Shown here: positions 1 to 9,345 of the stretch, piece by piece
Numbering within the stretch: position 1 is the stretch's first letter
How the letters are laid out: each line of letters opens with the position of its first letter
From: Oscillospiraceae bacterium
GTDB taxonomy: Bacteria; Bacillota; Clostridia; Oscillospirales; Oscillospiraceae
Assembly (NCBI GenBank): GCA_009785345.1
Contig: WQWL01000005.1
Coordinates: 1-64,000, forward strand
Direction: 5' to 3'
DNA: 64,000 bases
Notes under the pieces: generated by a model
The model's database searches: none
What the model was told of the DNA's origin: nothing
What the model saw: the letters and a program-made list of their open reading frames with translations, nothing else
Position numbers and translations under genes: made by a program

Positions 1-353
1 ACCGTATAGGAGAAAAACGCACTATGCTTGGTGATGTAGCTGTATCTCCTGCTGACTGGAAAGTAATATCCAATCTAGCCAAAAAGGGAGTCAAAGCTAA
101 TCGTATCATAAAAGACCTAAAAGGTAAGATTGCAGGTCTGCTTCGTAAGGTTACAGGCTTGGAAAAAAGCTTAGAGCAGTATCAAGGCAAGAGCATTACA
201 GATACCATGAAATATTATCAGGCTCTGCAACGTGCGCCCCGCCGAATCGCAGAGGTCATTGCAGATATAATGCAAAAATCTCCGGAAAAGCATGACCAGA
301 AACAAACAAAACAAAGAAACAAGGCACATTCTGTGCCGGAAAGGGATCGATAA
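1..353 (+). CDS. C-terminal end of a MobV/Pre-like mobilization (plasmid recombination) protein, partial
   Basis: The frame is open from the left edge of the window (codons from base 3), so this is the tail of a longer gene and the ATG at 24 is probably internal. The visible part is lysine-rich and predicted helical, with a core like KANRIIKDLKGKIAGLLRK and a basic end. This resembles the coiled C-terminal tail of MobV/Pre relaxases, which nick a transfer origin so that a small element can be moved by a resident conjugation system. The catalytic N-terminal domain is outside the window. The large serine recombinase 265 bp downstream on the same strand supports a mobilizable element. The relaxase assignment is an inference from tail composition and context, because no catalytic motif is visible. 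Confidence 0.5.
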   Translation, partial: RIGEKRTMLGDVAVSPADWKVISNLAKKGVKANRIIKDLKGKIAGLLRKVTGLEKSLEQYQGKSITDTMKYYQALQRAPRRIAEVIADIMQKSPEKHDQKQTKQRNKAHSVPERDR

Positions 354-617
354 AAGTATGAAAACTATTTTATCAAAGAGCCATCTCTGTACAATTATAT
401 CTTCAAATCACGTGCGTACAATATACAAAATCAGAAAAACGACTGTTACAGTCAATAGCATTTTTAATCAAGTAATTCCATACAGTGATGTGTTTCTAAA
501 AATCACTACTCGGCAATGTAAAATGAGAAACAGTATTGTATTCCACAAGAATTCGCGCTATAATTCAGCACAACAAAATGTTGCGGGTGCGTCTTAGTGC
601 GATCTTAGGAGGAAAAC

Positions 618-2285
618 ATGAGATCACAACAAAACGCACACAATGTTGGGTTATATTGCCGCTTGTCACGAGATGATGGTAACGATGGACCTAGCATGAG
701 TATCGAAAATCAAAAACAGTTGCTACTGGATTATGTAGCGGAAAGGGGATGGACAGTATACGACATATACGTTGATGATGGTTTGACAGGAACAAATTTT
801 GAAAGACCGAACTTCAAACGTATGAAGCAAGACATCGAGGATGGCAAGATTGATTGTGTTATCACAAAAGATTTGAGCCGACTTGGAAGAAATTTTGTTC
901 AAACAGGATATTATACTGATGAGTATTTTCTCGAGCGTGGTGTGAGGTACATTGCGATCAACGATGGCATTGATACTGCAAATGAAGATAATGATATGGC
1001 AGGATTCTATCATGTAATGAATGAGTTTTATCCAAAGCAGGTATCAAAGAAAGTGAAACAAGTCAAAAAAGCTGCTACGAAGCAAGGAAAATTTATCGGA
1101 AGCTATGCTCCATATGGATATAAGAAGTCGCCGGAGGATAAACACAAGCTTATTATTGATGCAGAAACTGCTCCAATAGCTCGTCGCATCTTCAAGGAGT
1201 TTGCTAGCGGTGAGAATGCCCGATGTATCGCAGACAATCTAACACGAGAGCAGATTGATTCTCCAAGATTCCGTTTTTACAGAGCATCAGGGAAAATACC
1301 GCCTCATGGATTAGTAAATGCATGGCTGTCTTCTACCATATATCAAATGCTAAGAAACCAAGTGTATATTGGAAACATGGCACAGGGTAAGCGGGTAAAC
1401 GTATCATTCAAAACAAAACAGCGGAGAGCTGTTCCAAAGGAAGATTGGATTATAATTCCGGACACCCATGAACCGCTAGTTGATAAAGATACGTGGGATA
1501 TCGTCCAAAAACGTGCGAGCTCTAATAACTTATCCACAAAGCGATTAAATCGAACAGGGAAACCAAGCTTGTTTTCAAGCATTATAAAATGTGCTTGTTG
1601 TGGTGCAAATCTCGCTTATACAGAAAAAGAGATGAAGAGCGGTGGAGCAACAGGTCGTTATCGCTGCCAGAGCTATCTGTCAAAAGGAAAAGCCGTATGC
1701 ACCTCTCACACTATTTATGACGCTATGCTCACTCAAGTTGTTTTAAATGATATCAAGCATTACGCATACTTGACGGAGGATGAGCGGTTTCAAGTCGCAA
1801 GCACATTGAAAGGCATAAAAGGTGGAGAAGAGCGAGAGTCTGGAGAAAAATTGCGGCGTAGATTGCGAGAAATAGATCATCGACTTGGAATAATTGCTAC
1901 AGCATTTAAGAAGTTGTATGAAGATCGTGTTTCCGGTATCATACCGGATGATATGTTTAGAGATATGATGAGTAGTTATACTTCTGAAAAAGACCAGTTA
2001 CAAAAAGAACATGACAAAATCTCCGGCGAACTGGAAACACACAGGGATGTTGAACAAGACATCTCCGCATGGCTCGAACTGGTTGCCAAGCACGAAGAAA
2101 TATCTGTACTAGACCGGAATACAGTATTAGAGCTGATAGAGTCTATAGAAGTGCAGGAAACATTTGACACAGACGGGCAGCGTCACTTGGAAATCTGGAT
2201 CAATTATCGATTCATTGGCAGAATGCCAAATAAAACCGAAAAGAACGCCCTACACGGCGTTCCTCACGGCTTAATTGCTAGTTAG
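618..2285 (+). CDS. Large serine recombinase (TnpX/TndX-type transposon resolvase-integrase)
   Basis: This 555-residue protein should catalyse excision and insertion of a mobilizable element by serine recombination. The resolvase domain occupies about residues 9-160 and carries the nucleophile in YCRLSRDD (Ser17), followed by the arginine-rich TKDLSRLGRNF motif. A recombinase domain follows (about 165-300), then a zinc ribbon with CACCGANL (about 331-338) and a second Cys pair in YRCQ and AVC. A coiled-coil region (about 415-500) and a C-terminal tail of the kind found in clostridial large serine recombinases complete it. GGAGG lies 7 bp before the ATG. It is the last gene before tRNA-fMet, so the element boundary should fall between 2286 and about 2316. 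The family is clear; the precise relative (TnpX of Tn4451, TndX of Tn5397) is not resolved. Confidence 0.93.
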   Translation: MRSQQNAHNVGLYCRLSRDDGNDGPSMSIENQKQLLLDYVAERGWTVYDIYVDDGLTGTNFERPNFKRMKQDIEDGKIDCVITKDLSRLGRNFVQTGYYTDEYFLERGVRYIAINDGIDTANEDNDMAGFYHVMNEFYPKQVSKKVKQVKKAATKQGKFIGSYAPYGYKKSPEDKHKLIIDAETAPIARRIFKEFASGENARCIADNLTREQIDSPRFRFYRASGKIPPHGLVNAWLSSTIYQMLRNQVYIGNMAQGKRVNVSFKTKQRRAVPKEDWIIIPDTHEPLVDKDTWDIVQKRASSNNLSTKRLNRTGKPSLFSSIIKCACCGANLAYTEKEMKSGGATGRYRCQSYLSKGKAVCTSHTIYDAMLTQVVLNDIKHYAYLTEDERFQVASTLKGIKGGEERESGEKLRRRLREIDHRLGIIATAFKKLYEDRVSGIIPDDMFRDMMSSYTSEKDQLQKEHDKISGELETHRDVEQDISAWLELVAKHEEISVLDRNTVLELIESIEVQETFDTDGQRHLEIWINYRFIGRMPNKTEKNALHGVPHGLIAS

Positions 2286-2316
2286 AACAATCAAAAATTT
2301 CGCTGGTTTTAGAAGA

Positions 2317-2393
<77 letters not shown>

Positions 2394-2412
2394 ATATTGT
2401 TAGTTAGACTAT

Positions 2413-2442
2413 AAATGTACCGATTTTTAGGTCGGTACATTT
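2413..2442. repeat. Perfect 11-bp inverted repeat upstream of tRNA-fMet
   Basis: AAATGTACCGA is followed by 8 bases and then TCGGTACATTT, a perfect 11-bp inverted repeat. It lies between the putative tRNA-fMet promoter and the tRNA 5' end, so it would be transcribed in the leader. No good T-run follows on the minus strand, so it may be a processing hairpin or a protein site and not a terminator. Confidence 0.6.
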
Positions 2443-2455
2443 GCCAACGAAGAAT

Positions 2456-2485
2456 ATAATAACACAGTAGCCCTACTTGCGTCAA
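2456..2485 (-). promoter_or_regulatory. Putative sigma-A promoter of tRNA-fMet
   Basis: On the minus strand TTGACG (2485-2480) and TATTAT (2461-2456) are separated by 18 bp, close to sigma-A consensus. The start point would be about 55 nt upstream of the mature tRNA. Assigned by sequence pattern only. Confidence 0.5.
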
Positions 2486-2538
2486 GATAAATTTGTTGAG
2501 CTCAGGCAAAATGCCAAGACAAAGAAACGGATATAGTG

Positions 2539-2561
2539 AAAGTGCTCATTTTGAGCACTTT
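2539..2561 (-). terminator. Hairpin terminator downstream of the arabinofuranosidase gene
   Basis: AAAGTGCTC and GAGCACTTT form a 9-bp stem with a 5-base loop, 35 bp after the stop of the GH51 gene. The T-tract is short on the minus strand and better on the plus strand, so it may act in both directions. Confidence 0.55.
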
Positions 2562-2595
2562 TACTACCCGGTTGGTCTTGCAACACATCAGCTTT

Positions 2596-4071
2596 TTACG
2601 CATCAACAACAAGCTCTGCAACTGAACATGCAGGCAACTTGATATTTAGTGAGTCGGGCTTGCATTTTATATCATTAAACGACTCGATTACGACATTATC
2701 AGGATTATCGAAATCATTAAAGGAGTCGATACTTCCAGTAAGAATACGACCTTTCGCATTTGTGCAATCAACATCAGGAATTGCTATGGTGACATCTGCA
2801 GATTCTGTTGCTGAAAGATTTGTTATAGTGATGGTTACTTGATTGTCTTTCGTAGAAGCTGTAGAGCTCAGATGTGGCACACCACTATCCTCGTCAGATA
2901 TACCACACTCCAACCAATGCCCAAGTAATGTTGCATCGTGATGGTTCTTATATAAGTCGAAAACATGATATGTTGGCGTTAACAACATTTTTTCACCTTC
3001 AGTAAGAATCATAGCTTGAAGCACGTTGATAAGTTGAGCAATATTTGCCATAACAACTCTATCAGAATGCTTATTGAAAATATCAAGAGTTGTAGAAGCC
3101 ACAATTGCATCGCGCATGGTGTTTTGTTGATAAAGGTATCCGGGATTTGTACCAGGCTCTACATCGTACCATGTACCCCATTCATCAACGATCATTCCTA
3201 CCTTATGTTCAGGATCATACTTACTCATGATCTGTAAATGCCCAGTTATGATTTCGTCCATTTTTAGCGCATGACTTAGAGTTTTGTAATACATATCATT
3301 ATCAAACTGAGTTGCACTCCCTTTACTGGCAGTCCAATCATTTGTAGGCAATGTATAGTAATGGAGTGTGAGAGCATTCATATACTGTCCTGCTAATTCC
3401 ATGACTTTTTCGGTCCACTCAAAGAATTTTTGATGTGAACCACAGGCGATTTTATAAAGCACATTGTCACCAAACCCACGGAGATAGGTTTGGAAGTGTC
3501 GATAGACACCGGCGTAATAGTCAGGAGTCATATTTCCGCCACAGCCCCAGTTCTCGTTGCCGACACCCCAATACTTGACTTTCCAAGGCTCTTTACGACC
3601 ATTTTCTTCACGAAGTTTTGTCATTGGAGAAATGCCATCAAAGGTCAAATACTCGACCCACTCTTGCATCTCTTGTACAGTACCACTTCCAACGTTACCA
3701 TTTATATACGGCTCACAACCTAATTGCTCACATAGTTCCATAAACTCATGAGTACCAAAGCTATTGTCCTCAACAACCTTTCCCCAATGTGTATTGACCA
3801 TGTTTTTGCGGTGTTCGACCGGACCTATACCATCTTTCCAATGATACTCATCAGCAAAACAGCCACCGGGCCAACGCAGAACCGGAATCTTAATATTCTT
3901 AAGAGCTTCAACTATGTCACTTCTCATACCTTTTTTATTTGGTATTTCAGAGTTTTCACCAACAAAAATACCATCATAAATGCATCGGCCTAAGTGTTCT
4001 GAGAAATGACCGTAGATGTTCTTATTAATAGTTGATTTCTTTTCATGAATATTCACATTCAAACGTGACAT
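2596..4071 (-). CDS. Alpha-N-arabinofuranosidase, GH51 family
   Basis: This 491-residue enzyme should release alpha-L-arabinofuranosyl residues from arabinan or arabinoxylan oligosaccharides. It has the GH51 layout: a TIM-barrel catalytic domain (about 20-370) followed by a beta-sandwich C-terminal domain. [13 protein letters not shown] (about 66-78) is a conserved substrate-site stretch. GVGNENWG contains the expected acid/base Glu173, and [10 protein letters not shown] contains the expected nucleophile Glu297. The length is normal for the family and there is no signal peptide, so it is probably cytoplasmic and acts on imported oligosaccharides. It stands alone between a terminator-like hairpin and the FakA operon, with no arabinose genes beside it. 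Linkage preference cannot be told from sequence. Confidence 0.93.
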   Translation of the reverse strand: MSRLNVNIHEKKSTINKNIYGHFSEHLGRCIYDGIFVGENSEIPNKKGMRSDIVEALKNIKIPVLRWPGGCFADEYHWKDGIGPVEHRKNMVNTHWGKVVEDNSFGTHEFMELCEQLGCEPYINGNVGSGTVQEMQEWVEYLTFDGISPMTKLREENGRKEPWKVKYWGVGNENWGCGGNMTPDYYAGVYRHFQTYLRGFGDNVLYKIACGSHQKFFEWTEKVMELAGQYMNALTLHYYTLPTNDWTASKGSATQFDNDMYYKTLSHALKMDEIITGHLQIMSKYDPEHKVGMIVDEWGTWYDVEPGTNPGYLYQQNTMRDAIVASTTLDIFNKHSDRVVMANIAQLINVLQAMILTEGEKMLLTPTYHVFDLYKNHHDATLLGHWLECGISDEDSGVPHLSSTASTKDNQVTITITNLSATESADVTIAIPDVDCTNAKGRILTGSIDSFNDFDNPDNVVIESFNDIKCKPDSLNIKLPACSVAELVVDA

Positions 4072-4112
4072 ATTGTTTTCCTCCAGATTATTCAGTTAAT
4101 GCTAAACAAAAA

Positions 4113-4141
4113 GCAGGAAAACTTCGTTGAAAATTTCCTGC
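4113..4141 (-). terminator. Rho-independent terminator after the FakA-like gene
   Basis: On the minus strand GCAGGAAA pairs with TTTCCTGC across 13 bases and is followed by TTTTTGTTT. It sits 20 bp after the stop of the FakA-like gene and before the arabinofuranosidase gene, separating the two transcription units. Confidence 0.8.
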
Positions 4142-4161
4142 ATTTTAAATATTAGTAAAGT

Positions 4162-5796
4162 TTATTCAGCGGATATGATATAGCTATAAACTGGCTGACC
4201 GCCATCGATAACAGTTAGTTCAACATCAGGAGAATCAGAAACTAGAAGTTTTGAAACAGCTTCGGTTTCGCTTTCATTAGCATCCTCGCCTGTAAAGATA
4301 GTAACAAACTCAGGTGAATGTTTTCCTAATGCGACAGATACTGCGCTAACCACAGAGTTGAAATCGGCATTACTTGCAACAAGGGCGTCATTAAGCAATG
4401 CGAGATGCTCACCTTTGTTTATATTCTGATTGTCAAAAACAGAATTTCTTGCAGCGGTTGTGATTAGTACAGTTTGAACTCTTTTTACAGCATCATTCAT
4501 TTGCGATGCAATATCATCGATGTCGCTACCGACATCAACTGAAAGCATTGCCGAAACACCTTGTGGAATGCTTTTTGTTGGAATAACAATAACACGCTTA
4601 TCGGTTAGCGGTATACATTGCTCGGCAGCCATTATGATGTTTTTGTTATTAGGTAATATGAATACCACATCTGAAGGTGCAGAAATGACTTTCTGTAGAA
4701 TATCATCTGTTGAAGGATTCATGGTTTGACCGCCAGTAATGATTCTATCAGCACCTAAGTCATGAAATATTTCTTCAAGACCTTTGCCTGCGCATACAGC
4801 AACAACAGCAAAAGGTTTTTGTTCTTCAGGCTCTTGTGGTGTAGCTGGTGCATGAATTTCGCCAGCTGCGGCTTCAGAATGTTGTTCACGCATGTTTTCA
4901 ATCTTAATTCCCAGGAGAGAACCGTATGTTAAGGATTCAGTAAGCACGACGCCGGGGTCATTTGTATGGACATGTACTTTGATTATGGTTTCATCGTCAA
5001 CAACGACTATGCTGTCACCACGAACATCTAAGAAGTCACGTAGTCGATTTACTTCTTTATTAGATTTGTTGCGTTCGATAAGAAACTCTGTGCAATATGC
5101 AAATGTAATATCTTCTGCAGAGTATTGAGTAAAGTCTGCTTTACTGCTTTCTATAGCAGACTGTGCAACCTTTTCGATTTTTTCGCCACGCATTGCTTGG
5201 AGCATGCCATCCATGATGTATAGGTAGCCTTTACCACCTGAATCAATAACTCCGGCTTTCTGTAAGACAGGATTTTGGTTTACCGTGTCAGCCAGAGCGA
5301 CATAACCGGCTTCAAGGGCACGTTCTAAAACAACTAAGACATCATCCTCTGTTTCCGCTGCCTCTACCGCTGCCACTGCGAGCAGCCTTGAGACAGTCAA
5401 CACAGTACCTTCTGCAGGCTTCATAACAGCTTTATATGCTGATTCAACACCTGATGTTAATGCATCTGCAAATTCTTTTGAGTTTGCAGCATCAATACCT
5501 TTCAAGCTACGTGAAAATCCACGAAACAATAGAGAAAGAATAACACCGGAGTTTCCGCGTGCTCCGCGAAGCAGGGCACTTGCCGTTGCATCAGCAACAT
5601 GAGTCAATGTGCCGGGCGTCATTGGGATAAGAGCGACTTCTGCGGCGCTCATTGTCATGCTCATATTCGTTCCAGTATCACCATCCGGTACAGGGAAAAC
5701 ATTGAGGTCGTTAATTTCTTGTTTATTGTTTTCTATTGCGGCTGATGCATTAATCATCATTTGCTTAAACAGCTCGCCAGTAATTCTTTGAGTCAC
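4162..5796 (-). CDS. fakA: Fatty acid kinase subunit A-like protein (DAK/DhaL family)
   Basis: FakA proteins (YloV family) phosphorylate fatty acids held by a DegV-type FakB partner, giving acyl phosphates for phospholipid synthesis. The N-terminal DhaL-like ATP domain shows NVFPVPDGDTGTNMS and LLRGARGNSGVILSLLFRGF; the aspartates of the first motif are the expected Mg-ATP ligands. The C-terminal half carries the DAK1-like fold found in FakA. I place the start at GTG 5796, because AAGGAGG lies 7 bp upstream inside the longer frame from ATG 5823, and the resulting start (V-TQRITGELFKQM) matches the family; this gives 544 residues. It is downstream of the Gls24-like gene, a classical pairing (yloU-yloV). 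A DegV protein encoded near 41 kb could be its FakB partner. Confidence 0.88.
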   Translation of the reverse strand: MTQRITGELFKQMMINASAAIENNKQEINDLNVFPVPDGDTGTNMSMTMSAAEVALIPMTPGTLTHVADATASALLRGARGNSGVILSLLFRGFSRSLKGIDAANSKEFADALTSGVESAYKAVMKPAEGTVLTVSRLLAVAAVEAAETEDDVLVVLERALEAGYVALADTVNQNPVLQKAGVIDSGGKGYLYIMDGMLQAMRGEKIEKVAQSAIESSKADFTQYSAEDITFAYCTEFLIERNKSNKEVNRLRDFLDVRGDSIVVVDDETIIKVHVHTNDPGVVLTESLTYGSLLGIKIENMREQHSEAAAGEIHAPATPQEPEEQKPFAVVAVCAGKGLEEIFHDLGADRIITGGQTMNPSTDDILQKVISAPSDVVFILPNNKNIIMAAEQCIPLTDKRVIVIPTKSIPQGVSAMLSVDVGSDIDDIASQMNDAVKRVQTVLITTAARNSVFDNQNINKGEHLALLNDALVASNADFNSVVSAVSVALGKHSPEFVTIFTGEDANESETEAVSKLLVSDSPDVELTVIDGGQPVYSYIISAE

Positions 5797-5864
5797 AAAA
5801 GGTTCCTCCTTAAATACGTTCATGCATAAAAAATAATATGAATATTGTGGTTATTGCTATTATT

Positions 5865-6218
5865 TTATCCAAGTAACATAGTATCCACAAAAACATCAAT
5901 TTGCTTGATTTCAATTCCGGTATTTTTAGTGACCATGTAGCGCACATTCTCTTTGATTGACTCGCATACAACGGGTATATTCACACCTTGGTCGACTCCG
6001 ATACGAAGCTCTATTGAAATTGTATTATCGTTATTGTAAATTATGCGAACACCCTTACCCATGAAGTCACGCTTTAGAAGATGAACCAGTCCATCTGTAA
6101 CAGAGCGAATAGTCATGCCTTTGACGCCGAAACATTTAGTTGCTGCATCTCCGGTTAGAGTCGTTAAAACATCTCCGGAAATATCTATATAGCCGATATC
6201 GTTTTGAAGCCTTACCAT
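5865..6218 (-). CDS. Asp23/Gls24 family protein (YloU-like)
   Basis: This 117-residue protein belongs to the Asp23/Gls24 envelope-associated family. It has the typical opening (DIGYIDISGDVLTTLTGDAA), the conserved CFGVKGM segment, and a middle block ending in VCESIKENVRYMV. These small cytoplasmic proteins are abundant in Bacillota and are linked to cell envelope stress; their exact role is unsettled. GGAGG precedes the ATG by 7 bp. It lies 68 bp upstream of the FakA-like gene, the same order as yloU-yloV in Bacillus, so the two are probably co-transcribed. Confidence 0.88.
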   Translation of the reverse strand: MVRLQNDIGYIDISGDVLTTLTGDAATKCFGVKGMTIRSVTDGLVHLLKRDFMGKGVRIIYNNDNTISIELRIGVDQGVNIPVVCESIKENVRYMVTKNTGIEIKQIDVFVDTMLLG

Positions 6219-6273
6219 AAAAAACCTCCTGTCAGTTTGTACTATTATTTGTAAAGTTAAATGTTGTCCTTAG

Positions 6274-6609
6274 CTATAAATCTGTAAATACTTTACCACC
6301 AAGTAAATGAAAATGCAAATGAAACACAGTTTGTCCGCCACCAGCACCGGAGTTGGTTATTACACGAAAACCTTGATTGAGCCCTTCATTTTCAGCAATC
6401 ATGGCAATTGCTTCAAAGCATTTGGAAACAACTAAAGAATTTTCTGTAGTTAGTTCTGCGACAGAAATGATATGCTCTTTTGGCACAACAAGTATATGTA
6501 CAGGTGCTTGGGGCGAGATATCCCGAAATGCAAAGACATTATCATCTTCATAAACACATTTTGAGGGAATCTCTTTGGCTATTATTTTACAAAATAAACA
6601 GTCTGACAT
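6274..6609 (-). CDS. HIT family nucleotide-binding hydrolase (HinT-like)
   Basis: This 111-residue protein carries the histidine triad HLHFHLLGG near its C-terminus (about 97-105) and the opening CLFCKIIAKEIPSK typical of the HinT branch. Such enzymes hydrolyse nucleoside phosphoramidates and aminoacyl-adenylates. The CxxC pair in the opening may bind zinc, as in several bacterial homologues. GAGAAAGG precedes the ATG. It lies 102 bp downstream of alaS, the source of alanyl-adenylate, in the same orientation; the metabolic link is an inference. Length matches the family. Confidence 0.92.
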   Translation of the reverse strand: MSDCLFCKIIAKEIPSKCVYEDDNVFAFRDISPQAPVHILVVPKEHIISVAELTTENSLVVSKCFEAIAMIAENEGLNQGFRVITNSGAGGGQTVFHLHFHLLGGKVFTDL

Positions 6610-6711
6610 AAACCTTTCTCCACATATCTATATATAATTGCATGGTCAGCGTCGCTTTGATGCTAATGCTTTATTGCTTTAACTAACCTGTGCTCCTGCA
6701 CTAAACATAAT

Positions 6712-9345
6712 TCAACCCAGCCTTGTATTCACAATGCTTTCAACAAAATCAAGTGCAGAGCTAAGTTTGCTTGCATCTTTTGCTCCGCCCATAGCAAATT
6801 CTGGTTTACCGCCACCGGAACCACCACAAATTTTGGTGACCTCGCGGATAAGTTCTCCGGCTTTTACGCCACACTCTACAGCGGTTTTGCCACACGCAGC
6901 CATTATAGTTATCTTTTCATCGTTAATAGTGGCGAGTACAGAAACAACAGAAGCATCTATATCTCGAAGCGTATCTGAAAGTCCTCGCAGTTTATCAACT
7001 TCAGCATTATTAATTATTTTTGTGACAACGCTTAACTCTCCGACTTTTTTTGCATCAGCGAGCATTTGACGTGCGTCATCACCAGATTGTTTCGACTGTG
7101 CAGACTCCAACTTTGAACGAAGCTCTTTAAGAGTTGCCATGTTCTGTTCAAGTTTGCCGACAATATCATTTGGTGAATTAGCTTTAAGCATGCCGGAGAT
7201 TTCGGATAGTTGTTCGCGTGAAGAGTGGAGCATATCGAGAGTTGAGTATCCGGTGATTGCTTCAATTCTTCTTACGCCTGATGCAACAGAAAATTCTGAC
7301 AATATTGTGAAAGCACCAGTTTTGGCTGTACTATCAAGATGTATGCCACCACATAGCTCAATTGAATCACCCATTGTAATAACACGGACGATGTTTCCAT
7401 ACTTTTCGCCAAAGAGCGCAGTTGCACCCAATTTTTTAGCATCATCTATAAACATTTCGTTAGCAGAAACAGAATATCCATCTAAAACAGCTGTATTAAC
7501 ATACTGCTCGATTTCCGAGATTTCATCATCAGTTAGTGCAGAAAAATGTGTAAAGTCGAAACGCAACTTATCCGGCTCGACTAGTGACCCTGCTTGATTT
7601 ACATGATCACCAAGTACATTATGCAATGCTTTGTGCAAAAGATGCGTTGCAGTATGTGCACGCATTATTGCACGACGTCGAGGAACATCCACCTCTGCGT
7701 TTACAACATCATCGACAGAAAGTTCACCTGAAAACATTTTGCCATAATGCAAATCTTTGTCGCCATTGCTTAATTGCACATTAGTAACCAAAAATTTAGA
7801 ATCACCGAAGTTAAGTGAACCAAAGTCAGCGGATTGGCCGCCTTTTTCGGCATAGAATGGCGTTTTATCAAGCACAATGATTCCTTCATCACCTTCACGA
7901 ATTGATGAGGTTAGTTCGCCTTGATTTACTATTGCCAGGACACGACCGATATCACTAGTTTTATCGTAACCTGTAAACACGGTTGGAGTATTGTCGAGTC
8001 CTAACTCGATTCCTGCCCACGCTAAATCACCGAGAGCTTCTCGTGCTTTTCTGGCTCTGGTACGCTGTGCTTCCATATGTTCATTAAATGCGACCGTATC
8101 AACAGTGATTCCATGCTCAGACAACATATCAATTGTTAAGTCCAACGGGAATCCATATGTATCATAAAGTTTAAATGCATCTTCGCCGGAGAGTATGGAT
8201 GAGGCTTCTGCTTTTAGAGTATCGATAAGTGTATTGAGCATTGCAGTTCCGGCATCGATTGTTTTGTCAAAGCTTTCTTCTTCAACACCCATAACCCGCT
8301 TTATGAATTCAGCCTTATCTACCAGGTCAGGGTAGGCAGTTTTGTTTTGCTCAATAACAACATCACAGATTTTACATAGGAACTCATCTTTGATACCAAG
8401 AAGTCTGCCATGTCTTACTGCACGACGAAGTAAGCGACGTAGCACATAGCCGCGACCTTCGTTTGAGGGAAGGACGCCGTCGCAAATCATCATTGTTGAA
8501 GAACGTATGTGGTCGGTAATAATTCGGATTGAAACATCTGAATCTATATCTTTTCCAAAAGGAACGCCACTAACGTCTGAAACAGCATTTATAATACTGA
8601 CAACTGTATCGACTTCAAACAATCCATTTACACCTTGACAGGCTACAGCCAAACGTTCAAGCCCCATACCTGTGTCTATGTTCTTTTGTTTTAGCTCTGA
8701 ATAGTTGCCTGCACCATCATTGTCGAATTGCGTGAATACATTGTTCCATATTTCCATGAAACGATCACATTCACAGCCAGGTTCACAGTTAGCACTTCCA
8801 CAACCAAACTCTATGCCTCTGTCGTAATACACTTCAGAGCACGGTCCGCACGGTCCGCTTCCATGATCCCAAAAATTATCATCCTTGCCTAGTTTATAAA
8901 TGCGGTCAGGGGAAATACCTACGACGTTCTTCCATATTTCGAAAGCTTCGTCATCATCTACGTACACAGAAGGGTACAGCAAATCAGCATTCATGCCCAG
9001 ACGCTCTGTGAGGAATTCCCAACACCAAACTATTGCATCATGCTTAAAATAGTCGCCAAACGAGAAGTTGCCGAGCATTTCGAAGTACGTGCCATGTCGA
9101 GCGGTTTTGCCAACATGTTCAATATCGCCTGTGCGTATGCACTTTTGACTTGTGCAAACACGCTTGCGTGGTGGTTCTTGCTCTCCTGTAAACCATGTTT
9201 TCATTGGAGCCATACCGGAGTTAATCAAGAGAAGCGATGCGTCATTTTGTGGTATGAGCGAAAAACTGGGCAGACGTAAGTGCCCTTTTTCTTCGAAAAA
9301 AGCCAAAAAGAGCTCTCTTAATTCATTTAAACCGTAAGTACTCAA
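6712..9345 (-). CDS. alaS: Alanyl-tRNA synthetase
   Basis: This 877-residue class II synthetase charges tRNA-Ala. It shows the N-terminal catalytic core with INSGMAPMK and the CTSQKCIRTGDIEHVG segment, then the editing domain with HTATHLLHKAL and the distal zinc-site motif CGGIHLDST, and a C-terminal glycine-rich end (GGSGGGKPEFAMGG). The length is normal. The start appears to be a TTG placed immediately after the TAA stop of acpP (no gap), with a weak GGTGA about 6 bp upstream; no ATG near the expected N-terminus exists. Expression is therefore likely coupled to acpP translation. No T-box leader is visible between the two genes, which is unusual for a Bacillota synthetase but follows from its position inside an operon. 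Confidence 0.96.
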   Translation of the reverse strand: MSTYGLNELRELFLAFFEEKGHLRLPSFSLIPQNDASLLLINSGMAPMKTWFTGEQEPPRKRVCTSQKCIRTGDIEHVGKTARHGTYFEMLGNFSFGDYFKHDAIVWCWEFLTERLGMNADLLYPSVYVDDDEAFEIWKNVVGISPDRIYKLGKDDNFWDHGSGPCGPCSEVYYDRGIEFGCGSANCEPGCECDRFMEIWNNVFTQFDNDGAGNYSELKQKNIDTGMGLERLAVACQGVNGLFEVDTVVSIINAVSDVSGVPFGKDIDSDVSIRIITDHIRSSTMMICDGVLPSNEGRGYVLRRLLRRAVRHGRLLGIKDEFLCKICDVVIEQNKTAYPDLVDKAEFIKRVMGVEEESFDKTIDAGTAMLNTLIDTLKAEASSILSGEDAFKLYDTYGFPLDLTIDMLSEHGITVDTVAFNEHMEAQRTRARKAREALGDLAWAGIELGLDNTPTVFTGYDKTSDIGRVLAIVNQGELTSSIREGDEGIIVLDKTPFYAEKGGQSADFGSLNFGDSKFLVTNVQLSNGDKDLHYGKMFSGELSVDDVVNAEVDVPRRRAIMRAHTATHLLHKALHNVLGDHVNQAGSLVEPDKLRFDFTHFSALTDDEISEIEQYVNTAVLDGYSVSANEMFIDDAKKLGATALFGEKYGNIVRVITMGDSIELCGGIHLDSTAKTGAFTILSEFSVASGVRRIEAITGYSTLDMLHSSREQLSEISGMLKANSPNDIVGKLEQNMATLKELRSKLESAQSKQSGDDARQMLADAKKVGELSVVTKIINNAEVDKLRGLSDTLRDIDASVVSVLATINDEKITIMAACGKTAVECGVKAGELIREVTKICGGSGGGKPEFAMGGAKDASKLSSALDFVESIVNTRLG

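Noticed and set aside
292-597. Open frame between the relaxase tail and the recombinase gene
   Set aside because: It overlaps the end of the relaxase frame, has no ribosome binding site and shows no protein-like composition.
1530-1538. Perfect DnaA box TTATCCACA
   Set aside because: It is a single site inside the serine recombinase gene, without neighbouring boxes or an AT-rich unwinding region, so it is not evidence for an origin.
7139-7597. 152-codon plus-strand frame opposite alaS
   Set aside because: Shadow of a strongly coding minus-strand gene with no start signals.
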